Shown here piece by piece: positions 54,552 through 64,000 of a DNA stretch of 64,000 bases. The notes below the pieces were generated by a model. It saw only the letters and a list, made by a program, of their open reading frames with translations, made no database searches and had not been told where the DNA came from. The position numbers were made by a program, and so were the translations under genes. Source of the DNA: Bryoerythrophyllum caledonicum (taxonomy: Eukaryota > Streptophyta > Bryopsida > Pottiales > Pottiaceae); NCBI GenBank assembly GCA_963971425.1, contig OZ020515.1, forward strand, positions 3,216,678 to 3,280,677. The letters run 5' to 3'. Within the stretch, counting starts at the first letter, position 1, and each line of letters starts with the position of its first letter.

Positions 54552-57153
54552 CAATAGGGTGACATTCAAATTGGCCGTTTAGTAGTTCCACGGATAGTGT
54601 CCTACATTGCTGCCAACTTTGACACCCTCCCAAGCATTGAGGAAATTTTTTTTTCCCATGAAATTTTTGGAGCAAAAACATTTTTATGTTGTTTGCATGT
54701 GTGGAAAATTTCAAGTCCAAAAGACCCATACAAAAAATAATATTCCAAATCTACCAACATGTGTAGTTTTGAGAAACAAAGGGAAAAACCATTTTACTAC
54801 TTCCAACTTTGACGCCCTCCTTAGGATTGAGTTTTTGCTGATACATAGTGAAATTTTTGGCACAAGATCATCTCTACGCTGGTAACATGTGGGATAAATT
54901 TCAAAGCCAAAAGACATACATAAAAAAAGTTATTCCATATCTATCAACATGTGTAACTATGATAAACAATTTGAAGGTCATATTGAAAATGTCAAAATAT
55001 CTTTGACACCTCATGCTTTTTCATTGAACTCAATCATGTGAGTAAGCCACCAAACATAAATGCTTCTCAAAAAGATCAATAACATCTAAATGAAGAAGTG
55101 AAGACGTGTTCCATGCAGAAGAATCCACTTGGCCATAAAGTGTGCATTAGACACATGACAAATTTTTTCTTCTAAATATCTATTGAACACTATGTAAAGG
55201 GAATGGTGTGTGTGATTTGTGATAGACTGAATGTTGAGAAAATCCTCAAAACAGAGAGTGTTGTATTGTGGGATGCATGAGTGTTGATTCACATTGGGCA
55301 TACATGATGAGTGATTAAGAGCAAAACGTTTTTTCATGTATGCATATGGTCTTGTGCTTTGGCGACCCTTCTCTCTCTTCTCTGCTCCAGCGCCTTGGCT
55401 CCCTCTCTCCCCCTTGCTCTGCTCCAGCCTTGTTCTCCTTCCTCTGCCAATTGTCACGTGTCAATCCTGCAACCCCCTTTGCTCTGCTCTAGCCCCTTGG
55501 CTCCCTTCTCTCCCCCTTGCTTTGCTCTAACCCCTACTCTACTGCTGTAGCTAGCATCACGCACTCTATAAGTTTGTGATGGCAATTTCAGATGAAATTC
55601 GTGCTCACATCATAGGTTTGAGTGAGGGAGGATTTACAGGAATTCAAACTGCAGCTACTATTGGAGTTCCTGTTAGAACAGTTACAAGGTTAATAAAAAC
55701 ATTTAGAGAAGATGGAACCTACAAGCGCAAACCTTGCGGTGGAAGTCACGCTAAAAAGCTTAGTGATAGAGATGTTCGTAGTATCGTGCATTACTCAAAA
55801 ATTCATCGTTGCTCTTCACTCTCAAAGATTACCAATGCATGTCCTACTCAAGTGTGTAGATGTACTATTCAAAGGGTCTTACATAAAAATGGCATTTTTA
55901 GTCGAATTGCAGTCAAAAAACCTTTTTTGACAGCTTGTCACATGTCTCAACGATTAGCTTTTGCTCAGAAGTATCGTGGATGGAGTGCAAAAGAGTGGGA
56001 GCGTGTTGTTTGGACAGATGAATCTACTTTTGAAATTGGAAAAAATTCTCGGCAAATTCATGTTTGGAGAAGTGCATACGAGCGTTATTCATCAAGTTGT
56101 CTAGCTCCTACTTTTAAAAGTGGAAGGACTTCTTTAATGATTTGGGGCGCATTTGCCGGAGGACAAAAGTCAGAACTTGTCTTTATGCCTTAAGGTCAAC
56201 GTTCTGCTAAGGATTTTATAGAAGTGGTTTACGATGTCAAATTGGTTCATTTCATGGGTCAAATTCCACAAGGAGTGCTTATGGAAGATGGGGCACCCGT
56301 CCATAGGAGCAAAATATGTGAAGAATGGAGACAAAGCCACCTTCTCGAAAAGCTCAACTGGCCTGCAAACTCTCCCGATCTCAATCCAATCGAGAACGTT
56401 TGGAGGATGTTAAAAGATGTTGTGCAACATGGCAAACAATACCCTAGAAGCTTAGATGTGTTGAAGGTAGTTCTTGAAAGAGAGTGGAAGTTAGTCAATG
56501 GTACAAAGCTCCTTCAACTATGTCATTCTATGCCCTCTAGGTTACTAGCAGTGATTGACGCTAATGGAGGACATACACGTTGGTAGATATGGGATAATTT
56601 TTTTGTGTACATCTTTTGGCTTTGAAATTTATCTCACATGATACCAGCGTAGAGATGATCTTGTGCCAAAAATTTCACTATGTATCAACAAAAACTCAAT
56701 CCTAAGGAGGGCGTCAAAGTTGGAAGTAGTAAAATGGTTTTTCCCTTTGTTTCTCAAAACTACACATGTTGGTAGATTTGGAATATTATTTTTTATATGG
56801 GTCTTTTGGACTTAAAAATTTTCCACACATGCAAACAACATAAAAATGTTTTTGCTCCAAAAATTTCATGGGCAAAAAAAATTTCCTCAATTCTTGGGAA
56901 GGTGTCAAAGTTGGCAGCTGTGACACTTTTCTCACAGCTATCCCATGTTGGTAGATCTTGCATAAGTTTTTTTTTATAAGTCTCCTGGACTTGAAATTTG
57001 GTATGCATGTTTTCAACATAAAGATGATGATGTCCCTAAATTTTCATGGTAAAATAACAATTTCTTAGCTTTAGAGAGGGTGTCAAAGTTGGCAGCAGTG
57101 TAGGACACTATCCCTGGAACTACTAAATGGCCAATTTGAATGTCACCCTATTG
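54552..57153. mobile_element. Tc1/mariner element 2 with long inverted ends
   Basis: Perfect ends CAATAGGGTGACATTC with TA on both sides (54550-54551 and 57154-57155). The inverted ends are several hundred bases long (about 54552-54965 and 56585-57153) and contain reiterated ~120-bp units (GTTGGCAGC/GCTGCCAAC, AAATTTTTGG, ATGTGTAG). 2602 bp, with one transposase gene on the plus strand. Confidence 0.85.
55579..56586 (+). pseudogene. Tc1-like transposase, element 2
   Basis: Starts MAISDEIRAHIIGLSEGGF; helix-turn-helix IQTAATIGVPVRTVTR; second DNA-binding part with LSDRDVRSIVHYSK; then the catalytic core VVWTDESTF, MIWGAFAGG, LMEDGAPVHRSK and WPANSPDLNPIENVW, ending NGGHTRW. The spacing from the second Asp to the Glu is 34 residues, the DD34E pattern of Tc1 elements. 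All three catalytic residues are present. An in-frame TAA at 56191-56193 stands where element 1 has a Gln codon (PPQSRS), so a CAA-to-TAA change is likely. Otherwise the 335-residue frame is open. A TATA-like CTCTATAAG lies just upstream. Confidence 0.85.
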
Positions 57154-57155
57154 TA

Positions 57156-57780
57156 CTGTGGGGTCTGAAAATAATTCGAAGTTATTGCCTATGTACGTTT
57201 CCATGCTACACCGCTGCCAACTTTGGCGCCCTCCTCAGGGCTGAAATGTTGTCAATTTACCATGAAATTTTTGGCACAAGATCATTTCTATGTTGAAAAC
57301 ATGTGCGCCAAATTTCAAGTCCAAGAGATTTATACAAAAAAAGATATCCAAGATTTACCAACATGCATAGTTGTGAGAAACATTTCACTGCTGCCAACTT
57401 TGACACCCTCCCAAGGATTCAATTTTTAATTTTTTCCATGATATTTTGGACATAAGACCATCTCTATGTTGATTATACGTGTGTTTAATTTTAAGTCCAA
57501 AAGATCCACAAAAGAAAAGAAACAAATCTAAATCTACCAACATGTGTAGTTGTGAGAAACAATTAGAGAAACCATTTCACAATTGCCAACTTTGGCACCT
57601 TCCTTAGGTCGGAAAATCTGTTAGTTGACCATGAAACCATTGGCACAAGATCATCTCCATGTTGATGACATGTGTGCCAAAATTCAAGGCCAGAAGATTA
57701 ATACAAATAACCATCCTCAAAATCTACCAAAATATGTAGTTATGAGAAACAATTTTGAATATCATTTTTTGTATTCTTCA
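57156..57780 (+). repeat. Degenerate copies of the element 2 end units
   Basis: Three to four units with CCGCTGCCAACTTTGG, ATTTTTGGCACAAGATCAT, AATTTCAAGTCCAAGAG and CTACCAACATG, matching the subterminal repeats of Tc1 element 2. Probably the end of a related element. Confidence 0.7.
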
Positions 57781-57825
57781 TGTGGCCTTGGAATCTGGCA
57801 ACACTTATTATAAACATAGACTGTG

Positions 57826-59132
57826 TTGACAGGGAAGTCGAGCGCATGCCGGACCTCCGACAACGCGCATCCGGAGGCATAAGCCTTGTCCTTGGCTTCT
57901 CCCGCCACCCAGTGAGCTTCTTGGACTTCCGCCTCTATCTTCTCAATCCGCTCCCAGAGTTTGGTGTTGGACTTGGTAAGGGCGGCCTGCTGCTCTTCCA
58001 TCAGCCGGTACTTTTCCTCCCTGACCTTCAGATCCTTCAGCCGCGGAAGAAGAGCCGTAAAGTCCTCCACACCTACTTCTTCCATGACGTCCATAATGAC
58101 GGATAGCCGATCCTTGAGCTCCTGGTCAAGGACCTTGGCTCGCCAGACCACTTTCTGGTAGAGTTCGGTAATGTCGTCCGTCACGCGTCCGGTTAGAGTA
58201 ATTGGAGTGGTGGGGCCAATGTCAGTTCCGGAGGGATCTGGTCCGGTGGGGAGCTGCTGCGGTGCCGGCGTCTTGGCAGGCTGTGTTGGAGCCTGTATTG
58301 CCCGATTTTCTCGTGGCGAGCTTGCGGGTTCCGACTCCAGATCAGCTTCTACTGACCTGCTCCTCTTCCTCTTCCACTTGTGAACGAGTGGAGGAGGGGA
58401 CGGGGACTCCGTGTCGTCCGTATCTTCTTTTTCTTTCGGCTCTGACGACTCCATCTCCACACCTCCGTGAGACTAAAACTTCAGGAGCTTCCTGAACTCA
58501 TCCTGCTCCTCCGGACTCAGCTCCTTCTTCCCGTAAAGATGGGCTACATACGTCGATATGGAAGTCGGCGTCTTCCGGGTCTTCTACAGGTTCTTGACCA
58601 TCCGGCCCGCCTCGTCCTCCATGAGGGCTGTCCAATCCACCAGGTGCTTGCTCCGCATTGTCTCTAGAAACAAATTGGCTAATTTCCCTACGATTCTCTT
58701 GGGCTTTTCCGGGTAGAAGATGGAGTTCAGAAAAGAAATAACCAACTTTGCGTCCGGGTCCTTGAGGTCTCCAAGCGCGTAACCGTCTATTGGGTTTGCA
58801 ACTCGGATGAACTCTCCCTTTAGGAAGTCGTTGTTCTTCTCTGCCACTTTCACCGCTTCCTCCCGGAATGTCGCCTTCCACACCCTTGCAGTCCACTTAT
58901 CGGGGTAGGCCCTAAGGGTGCCGGCGTATTGGTTTGGCGGTTTCTTGAGTTGCTTTGTCACCATCTCCTTGCTTTGAAACGCCCATGGTGCTCCCAACAG
59001 TCGGTTGCACCCCATAACCTCTAAATAACTCTCTAGAACCCTAAGGTCTTCGGAATCGGAGGGTAGTTTCGGCGTTACCTTCTGCAGTGTTAGGGTTCTG
59101 GTGGCCGGGGCCTTGCTCTTCTTTCCCGTCAT
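57826..59132 (-). pseudogene. Gag-like protein, broken copy D
   Basis: Starts MTGKKSKAPATRTLTLQK at 59132 and runs through MGCNRLLGAPWAFQ, KWTARVWKATF and DAKLVISFLNSIFYPEKP to a TAG at 58586-58584. It continues in frame through YVAHLYGKKELSPEEQDEF, a second TAG at 58475-58473, the acidic linker, and the helical segment ending ALDFPVNTV. Both stops stand where other copies have CAG. The first stop is shared with copy A. Confidence 0.6.
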
Positions 59133-59585
59133 CCTGCGCCACCGATCGGTCTGCTTCCTCTCCGCAATTGTTCCGGGAGCCCTGCACGCACTGACCTCAC
59201 AAAAACTCTCGTTTCTAGCGACTAATTCTAAGCTACAGCAAAGGCCAGGAGGAACGAAGCGAGAGCGAGAGCGAAGAGTAGAAAAACGCAAGAGGATAAT
59301 GGTGGAGCCTGGCGGTTGTCGAAACCGTTTTGCTCCGCCGCCAAAGGAACACGGAACTTTTAACTACTCCGTACCCGGGTGTCAGATTCCGGATTTCCGT
59401 TTCCCGGAATTGTACTAGAGTAGCATCGTTTAAGGACTTAAGCAGCAGAAAAATCCCCTTATTTCTATTTTGAGCAACTTACATTAATTCTACCTAGCTT
59501 ATCTTCTAATTTTAAAAAAAATTCCTTATTTCCGTCCGGATTTGAGGCTTATCTCCGAAACCTTGTGGGAATGCCTTCCCACACA
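57826..59585 (-). mobile_element. Gag-like element copy D, 3'-truncated
   Basis: Reverse strand begins with the terminal hairpin TGTGGGAAGGCATTCCCACA (59584-59565), then leader (with AGGTCAGTGCGTGCAGGG, shared with copy B) and the gag-like ORF. Homology stops near 57826 inside the helical region, where Tc1-type repeats begin. Confidence 0.7.
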
Positions 59586-60060
59586 CCTTGGCCATCAGGG
59601 GTTACACCATCGGCCCTTGGTTATACCCTCGCAGCCCCGGGTTCCACCACTGCCACCTCGGATTACATCGTCGGTGCCCTGGATTACACCTTCATAGCCT
59701 TGTTTAACACCATAGCCACTCATGATTACACCATCCCCTGCCCATGATTACACCATTCCTTGCCCCATGTTACCCCATCGTTGCCCGTGATTACACCATC
59801 TCCAACCTGGGATTACACCATCCCTTACTTTAGATTCTAGCCTTGCTGCCTTGGGTTACAACATCGCCGCCTCAAATTTCACCATTGGCACCCTTGATTA
59901 CTCCTTCGCAGCCCTAGGTTACACCATCGTCACTCCAGATTACACCATTGTCACCCTGCATTACACCTTTGTTGCCTCGAGTTATACCTTCAATCCTTCG
60001 ATTACATCATTGCCACCCCAGATTACACCATTACTGCCCCATGTTATGGAATTGTAGCAT
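59586..60060 (+). repeat. 21-bp GATTACACCATC satellite
   Basis: About 20 degenerate units close to GATTACACCATCGCCACCCT; the plus-strand frame reads a seven-residue peptide period (DYTIVT(L/P)-like). It touches the 5' end of gag-like copy D. Its reverse complement follows the 3' end of copy A at 21297-21420. Confidence 0.8.
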
Positions 60061-60299
60061 TGGGAAAATCTGAGCGCAATTGCAAAGAATGTGGCTCTAT
60101 TTCTTCTTCAAATGCAGCCAAACATTGCTTGGCCATGAATTTCGTTCTCCAAGAGACTATCAAAAGCGAAGAAATGAAAGGCCCCAGTCTAGTAGGTTTT
60201 TTCCTCTAGAAGATGTCCATTGAAGATCAAACTTTAGCATAGTGGGAATGAGTGAGGGGGAATGAGTTGTGCTAGTGTTGCAAAATTGTAGGATAGTCA
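60061..60299 (+). other. Unassigned spacer
   Basis: No gene seen; leads into the transposase fragment at 60300. Confidence 0.4.
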
Positions 60300-60560
60300 A
60301 ATAGAAGATTGCAAAGAATCATCGAGCAATTTAGAGAGCATGACTCTTACCAGGCAAATTCAAGCACTCGAAGACCCATGAAACTTAGCGACAGGGATGT
60401 TCGTCAAATTTTATTATTTTCCAAACCTCATCATCGATCATTACTTCAAGATATCACCAATGCTCAAAAGCCAAGGGAGTACCAAAAAAATGCAAAATTC
60501 ATCGCTCTAGGAGCAAGGTCGTTGGTAATCCACTGATTGCACCAGAAAACGAATCAAGGC
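60300..60560 (+). pseudogene. Tc1-like transposase fragment
   Basis: IIEQFREHDSYQA, KLSDRDVRQILLFSKPHHRS and LLQDITNA align with LIKTFREDGTYKR, KLSDRDVRSIVHYSKIHRCS and LSKITNA of Tc1 element 2. Only the second DNA-binding part remains; the catalytic core is missing. Confidence 0.65.
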
Positions 60561-60841
60561 TTGTGAGTGAGTTGCAAGCTTTCAATCAGGAGTTTAGTAA
60601 ACGGATTTGTGTTGGAGTTGAGCAATCGACTAGAGTGTTTGGTAGCGATATCACATATAGCTTCAGCTCTTTACAGAAGTAATGTTACACTGACTGGGTT
60701 GATTTGCAACTCCAAGGCCACACGCTGCTGATCTGGAGAGGATTTTGCGCCCAAGTAGTTGATGATTGGATTCGTGCTGGAGTGGAGTAATTTCTGAGGT
60801 GTTCGGGAGAAATATCAAGTCCAGCTTGAGTTCGAGCAGCT
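60561..60841 (+). repeat. Dispersed repeat, left part
   Basis: Homologous to 44170-44375 upstream of the SABATH gene (GGATT(T/C)GTGTTGG, TTGATTTGCAACTC, AGCTTGAGTT). It is continued at 63072 beyond the fold-back element. Confidence 0.6.
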
Positions 60842-63071
60842 CAGGGTTGTCATACTGGACGGACGTCCGGTTCGCCTGTCCGTTAGGATTCTCGCCCGTT
60901 TGATATAGTCAACCTAGAGTTGACTTACCATCAATATAAAAAACATGCGACATGGCGGCCACGTTGACACCACATTGCTGCCACGCAGGACGAGGACGTG
61001 TTGAAGTAGGGGCGAAGACTAAAGGGAAGAGGGAGGCAGTGCGTGGACGTCTCCGCCCAACCCGGGATAGTCTCATTCGGGGCGGGACGCCTCCATTGGA
61101 GGCGAGGAGGTCTCCATTGGGGGTGGGGACGTCTCCATTCGTGGCGGAGACATCCCCGCCCCTGCCACGGAGAAGTCCCCGCGCAACCCAGGAGAAGGAG
61201 GCCTTTGGGGCAGGATGGCATGCCGCATTTCCGGTGCATTTTGGTTCTAGCCGAGGCACTCTTCCTTTCCATGGAGCGGATGCACATTTGAGTATAGGAT
61301 GCCTTATTTTTAGTTCCGACAAGATCGCGACGCACTTAAAATAACACGGAGATTATGTCATTCCTTGGTTCTAAGAAGGAAGGCTAAATGGAAAGTACGA
61401 CTTTTGTCCTTTAACGGCATTCTCTCCAATAAAGAACACCTTTATGAGCTCCCTATTAGTTTTGGAGCGGACATAAGGGACTAGAAATGAATGCACCACT
61501 TGACGTGGGAATTTAGAAAAATATTGAAAAGGTTAAGGAGGTTAAAATAAGAGACTTTTCCGGTTTCCTAAACAATATGAAGCATGCGTCCATTAGCAAG
61601 GGAGTTATGCAAGTTCTTATACATGAGGGGTAGCATAAGCTTTCAATAGAATGAAATGTGCAGGTTCTCTAAATTAAAACTTTAAACATAGGTGCCACAC
61701 AAAAGATTTGGAATGCACCACATACCATTAAAAACAATAATAAATCATGTGTCCAATAGCAAGGGAGGTATGCAAGTCCCCATACATGAGGGGTAGTATA
61801 AGCTTCTAGTAGAATGTAATGTGCAAGTTCTCTAAATAAAAACTTTAAACATCAGTGCCCCACAAAAGATTTGGACTTGCATACCTCCCTTGCTATTGGA
61901 CACATGATTTATTATTGTTTTTAATGGTATGTGGTGCATTTTTAATCTTATGTGCGGCACTCGTGTTTAAAGTTTTTATTTAGAGAACTTGCACATTACA
62001 TTCTACTGGAAGCTTATACTACCCCTTATGTATGGGGACTTGCATAACTCCCTTGCTATTGGACACATGCTTAATTTTTTCAGGAAACTTGAAAAGTCTC
62101 TTAATTTAACCTCCTTAACCTTTTTCAATATTTTTCCAAATTTCCATGTCAAGTGGTGCATTCATTTCTAGTCCCTTATGTCCGCTCCAAAACTAATATG
62201 GAGCTAATAAAGGTGTTCTTTATTGGAGAAGATGCCATTAAAGGACAAAAGTCGTACTTTCCATTTAGCCTTCATTCCTAGAACCACGGAATGACATAAT
62301 CTCCGTGTTATTTGAAGTACGTCGCGATCTCGTCGAAACCAAAAATAAGGCACCCTATACTCAATTGTGCATCTGCTCCATGGTAAAGAGGAGTGCCTCA
62401 GCGTGGACCACAATGCTCCGGAAATGCCTTCCAACCCTAAAGGCCTCCTGCTCCTAGGTTGGGCGGGGCCTTCTCCGTGGCAGGGGCGGGGACGTCCACT
62501 CCCCGTAGCGGAGACGTCCCCGCCCCCAATGGAAGCGTTCCCTCCGCAGGGTGAGGACGTCCCCGCCCCTGATGTGGACGTCTCCGCCCTCGGGCAAAGA
62601 CGTCCGAGCCCCTCGGGGAGGCGTCTCAGCCCCTAATAGAGACGTCCCCGCCCTCATGGGAGGCGTCCTCGTCCTAGGGCGGAGGCGTACCCGCCCCCAA
62701 GGGAGGCGTCCCCGCCCCTAATTGAGGCGTCTCGTCCCCGGGGCGGACTCGTCTCCGCCCTCAATGAAGGCCTCTCCTCCCTCGGGCGGAGACATCCGCG
62801 CCCCCAAGGGAGGCATCCCCGCCCCTTATGGGGACGTCTCTACCTTGGGGCGGAGACGCCCTTTGTCAGGGGCAGGGACGTCTCTGCCCTAGCTCCAGTG
62901 TGGCGTGACACGTCTAAATGCGATGTGTCCATCATAGTAAAAATTTCTAACGTGCAAAAAATTATTGGAGGCACTTCCAACAATCCGTTCGAAACGTCCG
63001 CCTGTCCGGTCCAGACCGCCCGTCCATCTGTCCTCTCCAATCAACCCAACCGGTCCGTTATCACAACCCTG
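60842..63071. mobile_element. Fold-back (long palindromic) element
   Basis: Ends CAGGGTTGTCATA and, inverted, CAGGGTTGTGATA. The outer ~250-400 bp of each arm is a GC-rich array of GGCGG(A/G)GACGTC-type units. Further in, 61230-61640 and 62035-62400 are inverted complements (e.g. TGACATAATCTCCGTGTTAT at 62292-62311), and inner segments around 61740-61870 fold on themselves. A repeat related to 44080-44480 is split by it, giving an empty-site comparison. CAGGG ends resemble hAT elements, but the flanking 8 bp do not match. Open frames inside are by-products. Confidence 0.6.
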
Positions 63072-63165
63072 CTGAGTTGCTCTTTGCAGAGTGGAATTCG
63101 AATCAAGCTGCATGATTTTCAGAACTGAGGACGTCAATTTGAATGTTTCAAATCTGATGGTTTCA
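63072..63165 (+). repeat. Dispersed repeat, right part
   Basis: GAGTTGCTCTTTGCAGAG and GATTTTCAGAACTGAGGACGT match 44380-44450. Confidence 0.6.
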
Positions 63166-63239
63166 AACAATATCCTTATGGTTTGTAAGTAGAGAGAAAA
63201 AATCCCCGTCACTTTGCTCATTTTATAACATAACCAAGT

Positions 63240-63904
63240 TAAACTTATTAGTGGCCACTGTAGCTGCCTCCGATTAGCTGACTGTATTCAACGACTCGGT
63301 CCTCCTCCGGCGCTGTAGCAACTCAGGTAAGAGGTGAGTCCCCTTCCAGCTCTTGCTGCTTGTGAGCTTATCAGAGTAGGATTCAAAAATCAGATCACCT
63401 CTTTGGTTTGCACCAGACGATGAATTGTAGCACAATCTGAACAAAATTGGTGTTGGTGATGGCGAAGTCCGGAGTCTACTCTTGGAATTCTGGGACTTGC
63501 ACGTTGCTCTTGAAGATTAGGGTTTGAGGGGTTGAAGTGAAGCATGCGAGCTTGCTTCCGGTGTTTGGTGCCTGACCCATTGAATTCTGGTTACATCTTG
63601 AAGTTGTGACCTAGGAAGTGTGGTTGCATCAAATTCTCACAACATCGAGGTCAATATACCAAGGTACATGTCGGAATTATGAGTTTCTTTGTTTGCTCAC
63701 GTGCTTGGTTCCAACTTGGAAAGCTAAGCCCTAGAAACACGATTTGGCATATGAAATAGGGTGATTTGCGATTAAGATGCATGTTTGACGAGTGTTGTTG
63801 TCATGTCCTTCATTTAGGTTTGAGGATCAAGAAGTGGTACGATACATAGCGATAGGTGAACACTTAGCAGTTCAGTTTGGAACCGATCAGACTTTGGTTC
63901 TGTG
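63240..63904 (+). other. Probable promoter and 5' leader of the right-edge gene
   Basis: A donor CAG|GTAAGA at 63327 and a pyrimidine-rich acceptor TCATTTAG ending at 63817 suggest a leader intron of about 490 bp; the start codon follows 88 bp later. No clear TATA box. Confidence 0.35.
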
Positions 63905-64000
63905 ATGGCGGAGAATGGCAGGTTTGATCCCATGGTTTTAGAGAGCCGCCTTTGCTATTACCCTGAGACCCAGGAGAAGACGCCTTTGGTGGGCAGAGCA
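63905..64000 (+). CDS. Partial unknown protein, start only
   Basis: ATG in good context opens MAENGRFDPMVLESRLC, then YYPETQEKTPLVGRA, without a stop to the window end. Thirty-two codons are too few to assign a family. The preceding leader intron signals support it as a real first coding exon. Confidence 0.45.
   Translation, partial: MAENGRFDPMVLESRLCYYPETQEKTPLVGRA

Noticed and set aside
59565..60057. Possible repeat-protein genes over the GATTACACC array
   Set aside because: The seven-residue period follows from a 21-bp satellite, and the same satellite occurs non-coding at 21297-21420.
60921..62660. Several overlapping GC-rich open frames in the fold-back element
   Set aside because: They lie in GACGTC-type arrays and inverted arms, appear on both strands, and show no protein-family resemblance.
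1..64000. tRNA or rRNA genes
   Set aside because: I looked for B-box-like GGTTCGAATCC motifs and rRNA cores by eye and found none convincing; a covariance-model scan was not possible.

Overview
The window looks like repeat-rich nuclear DNA of a plant, probably a non-seed land plant (bryophyte or lycophyte grade) or a near relative. The support is GT-AG introns, a SABATH-type methyltransferase, an NB-ARC plus LRR resistance-type gene with cysteine-rich LRRs, an RNA polymerase I A49 gene, and CACTA, PIF/Harbinger-like and Tc1/mariner elements. The species cannot be named from the sequence. There are no operons; each host gene has its own introns and leader.

Left third (1-23,440). A partial unknown gene runs off the left edge. 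Next comes a retroelement-like unit with a gag-like ORF (about 440-3055, resuming at 20,908-21,302). It is split by a 17.8 kb insertion (3056-20,894) with terminal inverted repeats and a 13-bp target duplication. The insertion carries a family of ~250-bp repeats ending in GC-rich palindromes, a 20-bp tandem array, Harbinger-like and CACTA-like small elements, a nested complete copy of the gag-like element (9882-13,759, 5-bp target duplication), and a decayed multi-exon gene that includes a DNA adenine-methyltransferase-like domain.

Middle (25,100-33,020). An intact 932-codon gene encodes a CRN/RHS-type P-loop NTPase fused to a restriction-endonuclease-like domain, with a duplicated 78-residue N-terminal module. 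Directly downstream is a broken NLR gene whose 3' end has grown into a tandem repeat containing its own last codons.

Right half (32,965-64,000). Two inverted arms of 4.14 kb, differing at only about nine positions I could find, each carry an RNA polymerase I A49 gene with the same two frameshifts. Between the arms are a 200-base assembly gap in GC-rich repeats, the 3' half of another gag-like element, a SABATH methyltransferase gene, and two direct copies of a secreted cysteine-rich protein gene, one on each side of it. Outside the right arm, two Tc1-like transposons sit in copies of the NLR tail repeat, followed by a fourth gag-like copy (reverse strand), a 21-bp satellite, a 2.2 kb fold-back element, and the start of an unknown gene at the right edge.

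Many genes carry single-base indels, often in homopolymers. Either the locus is a graveyard of recent pseudogenes or the assembly has residual indel errors; the sequence alone cannot decide.
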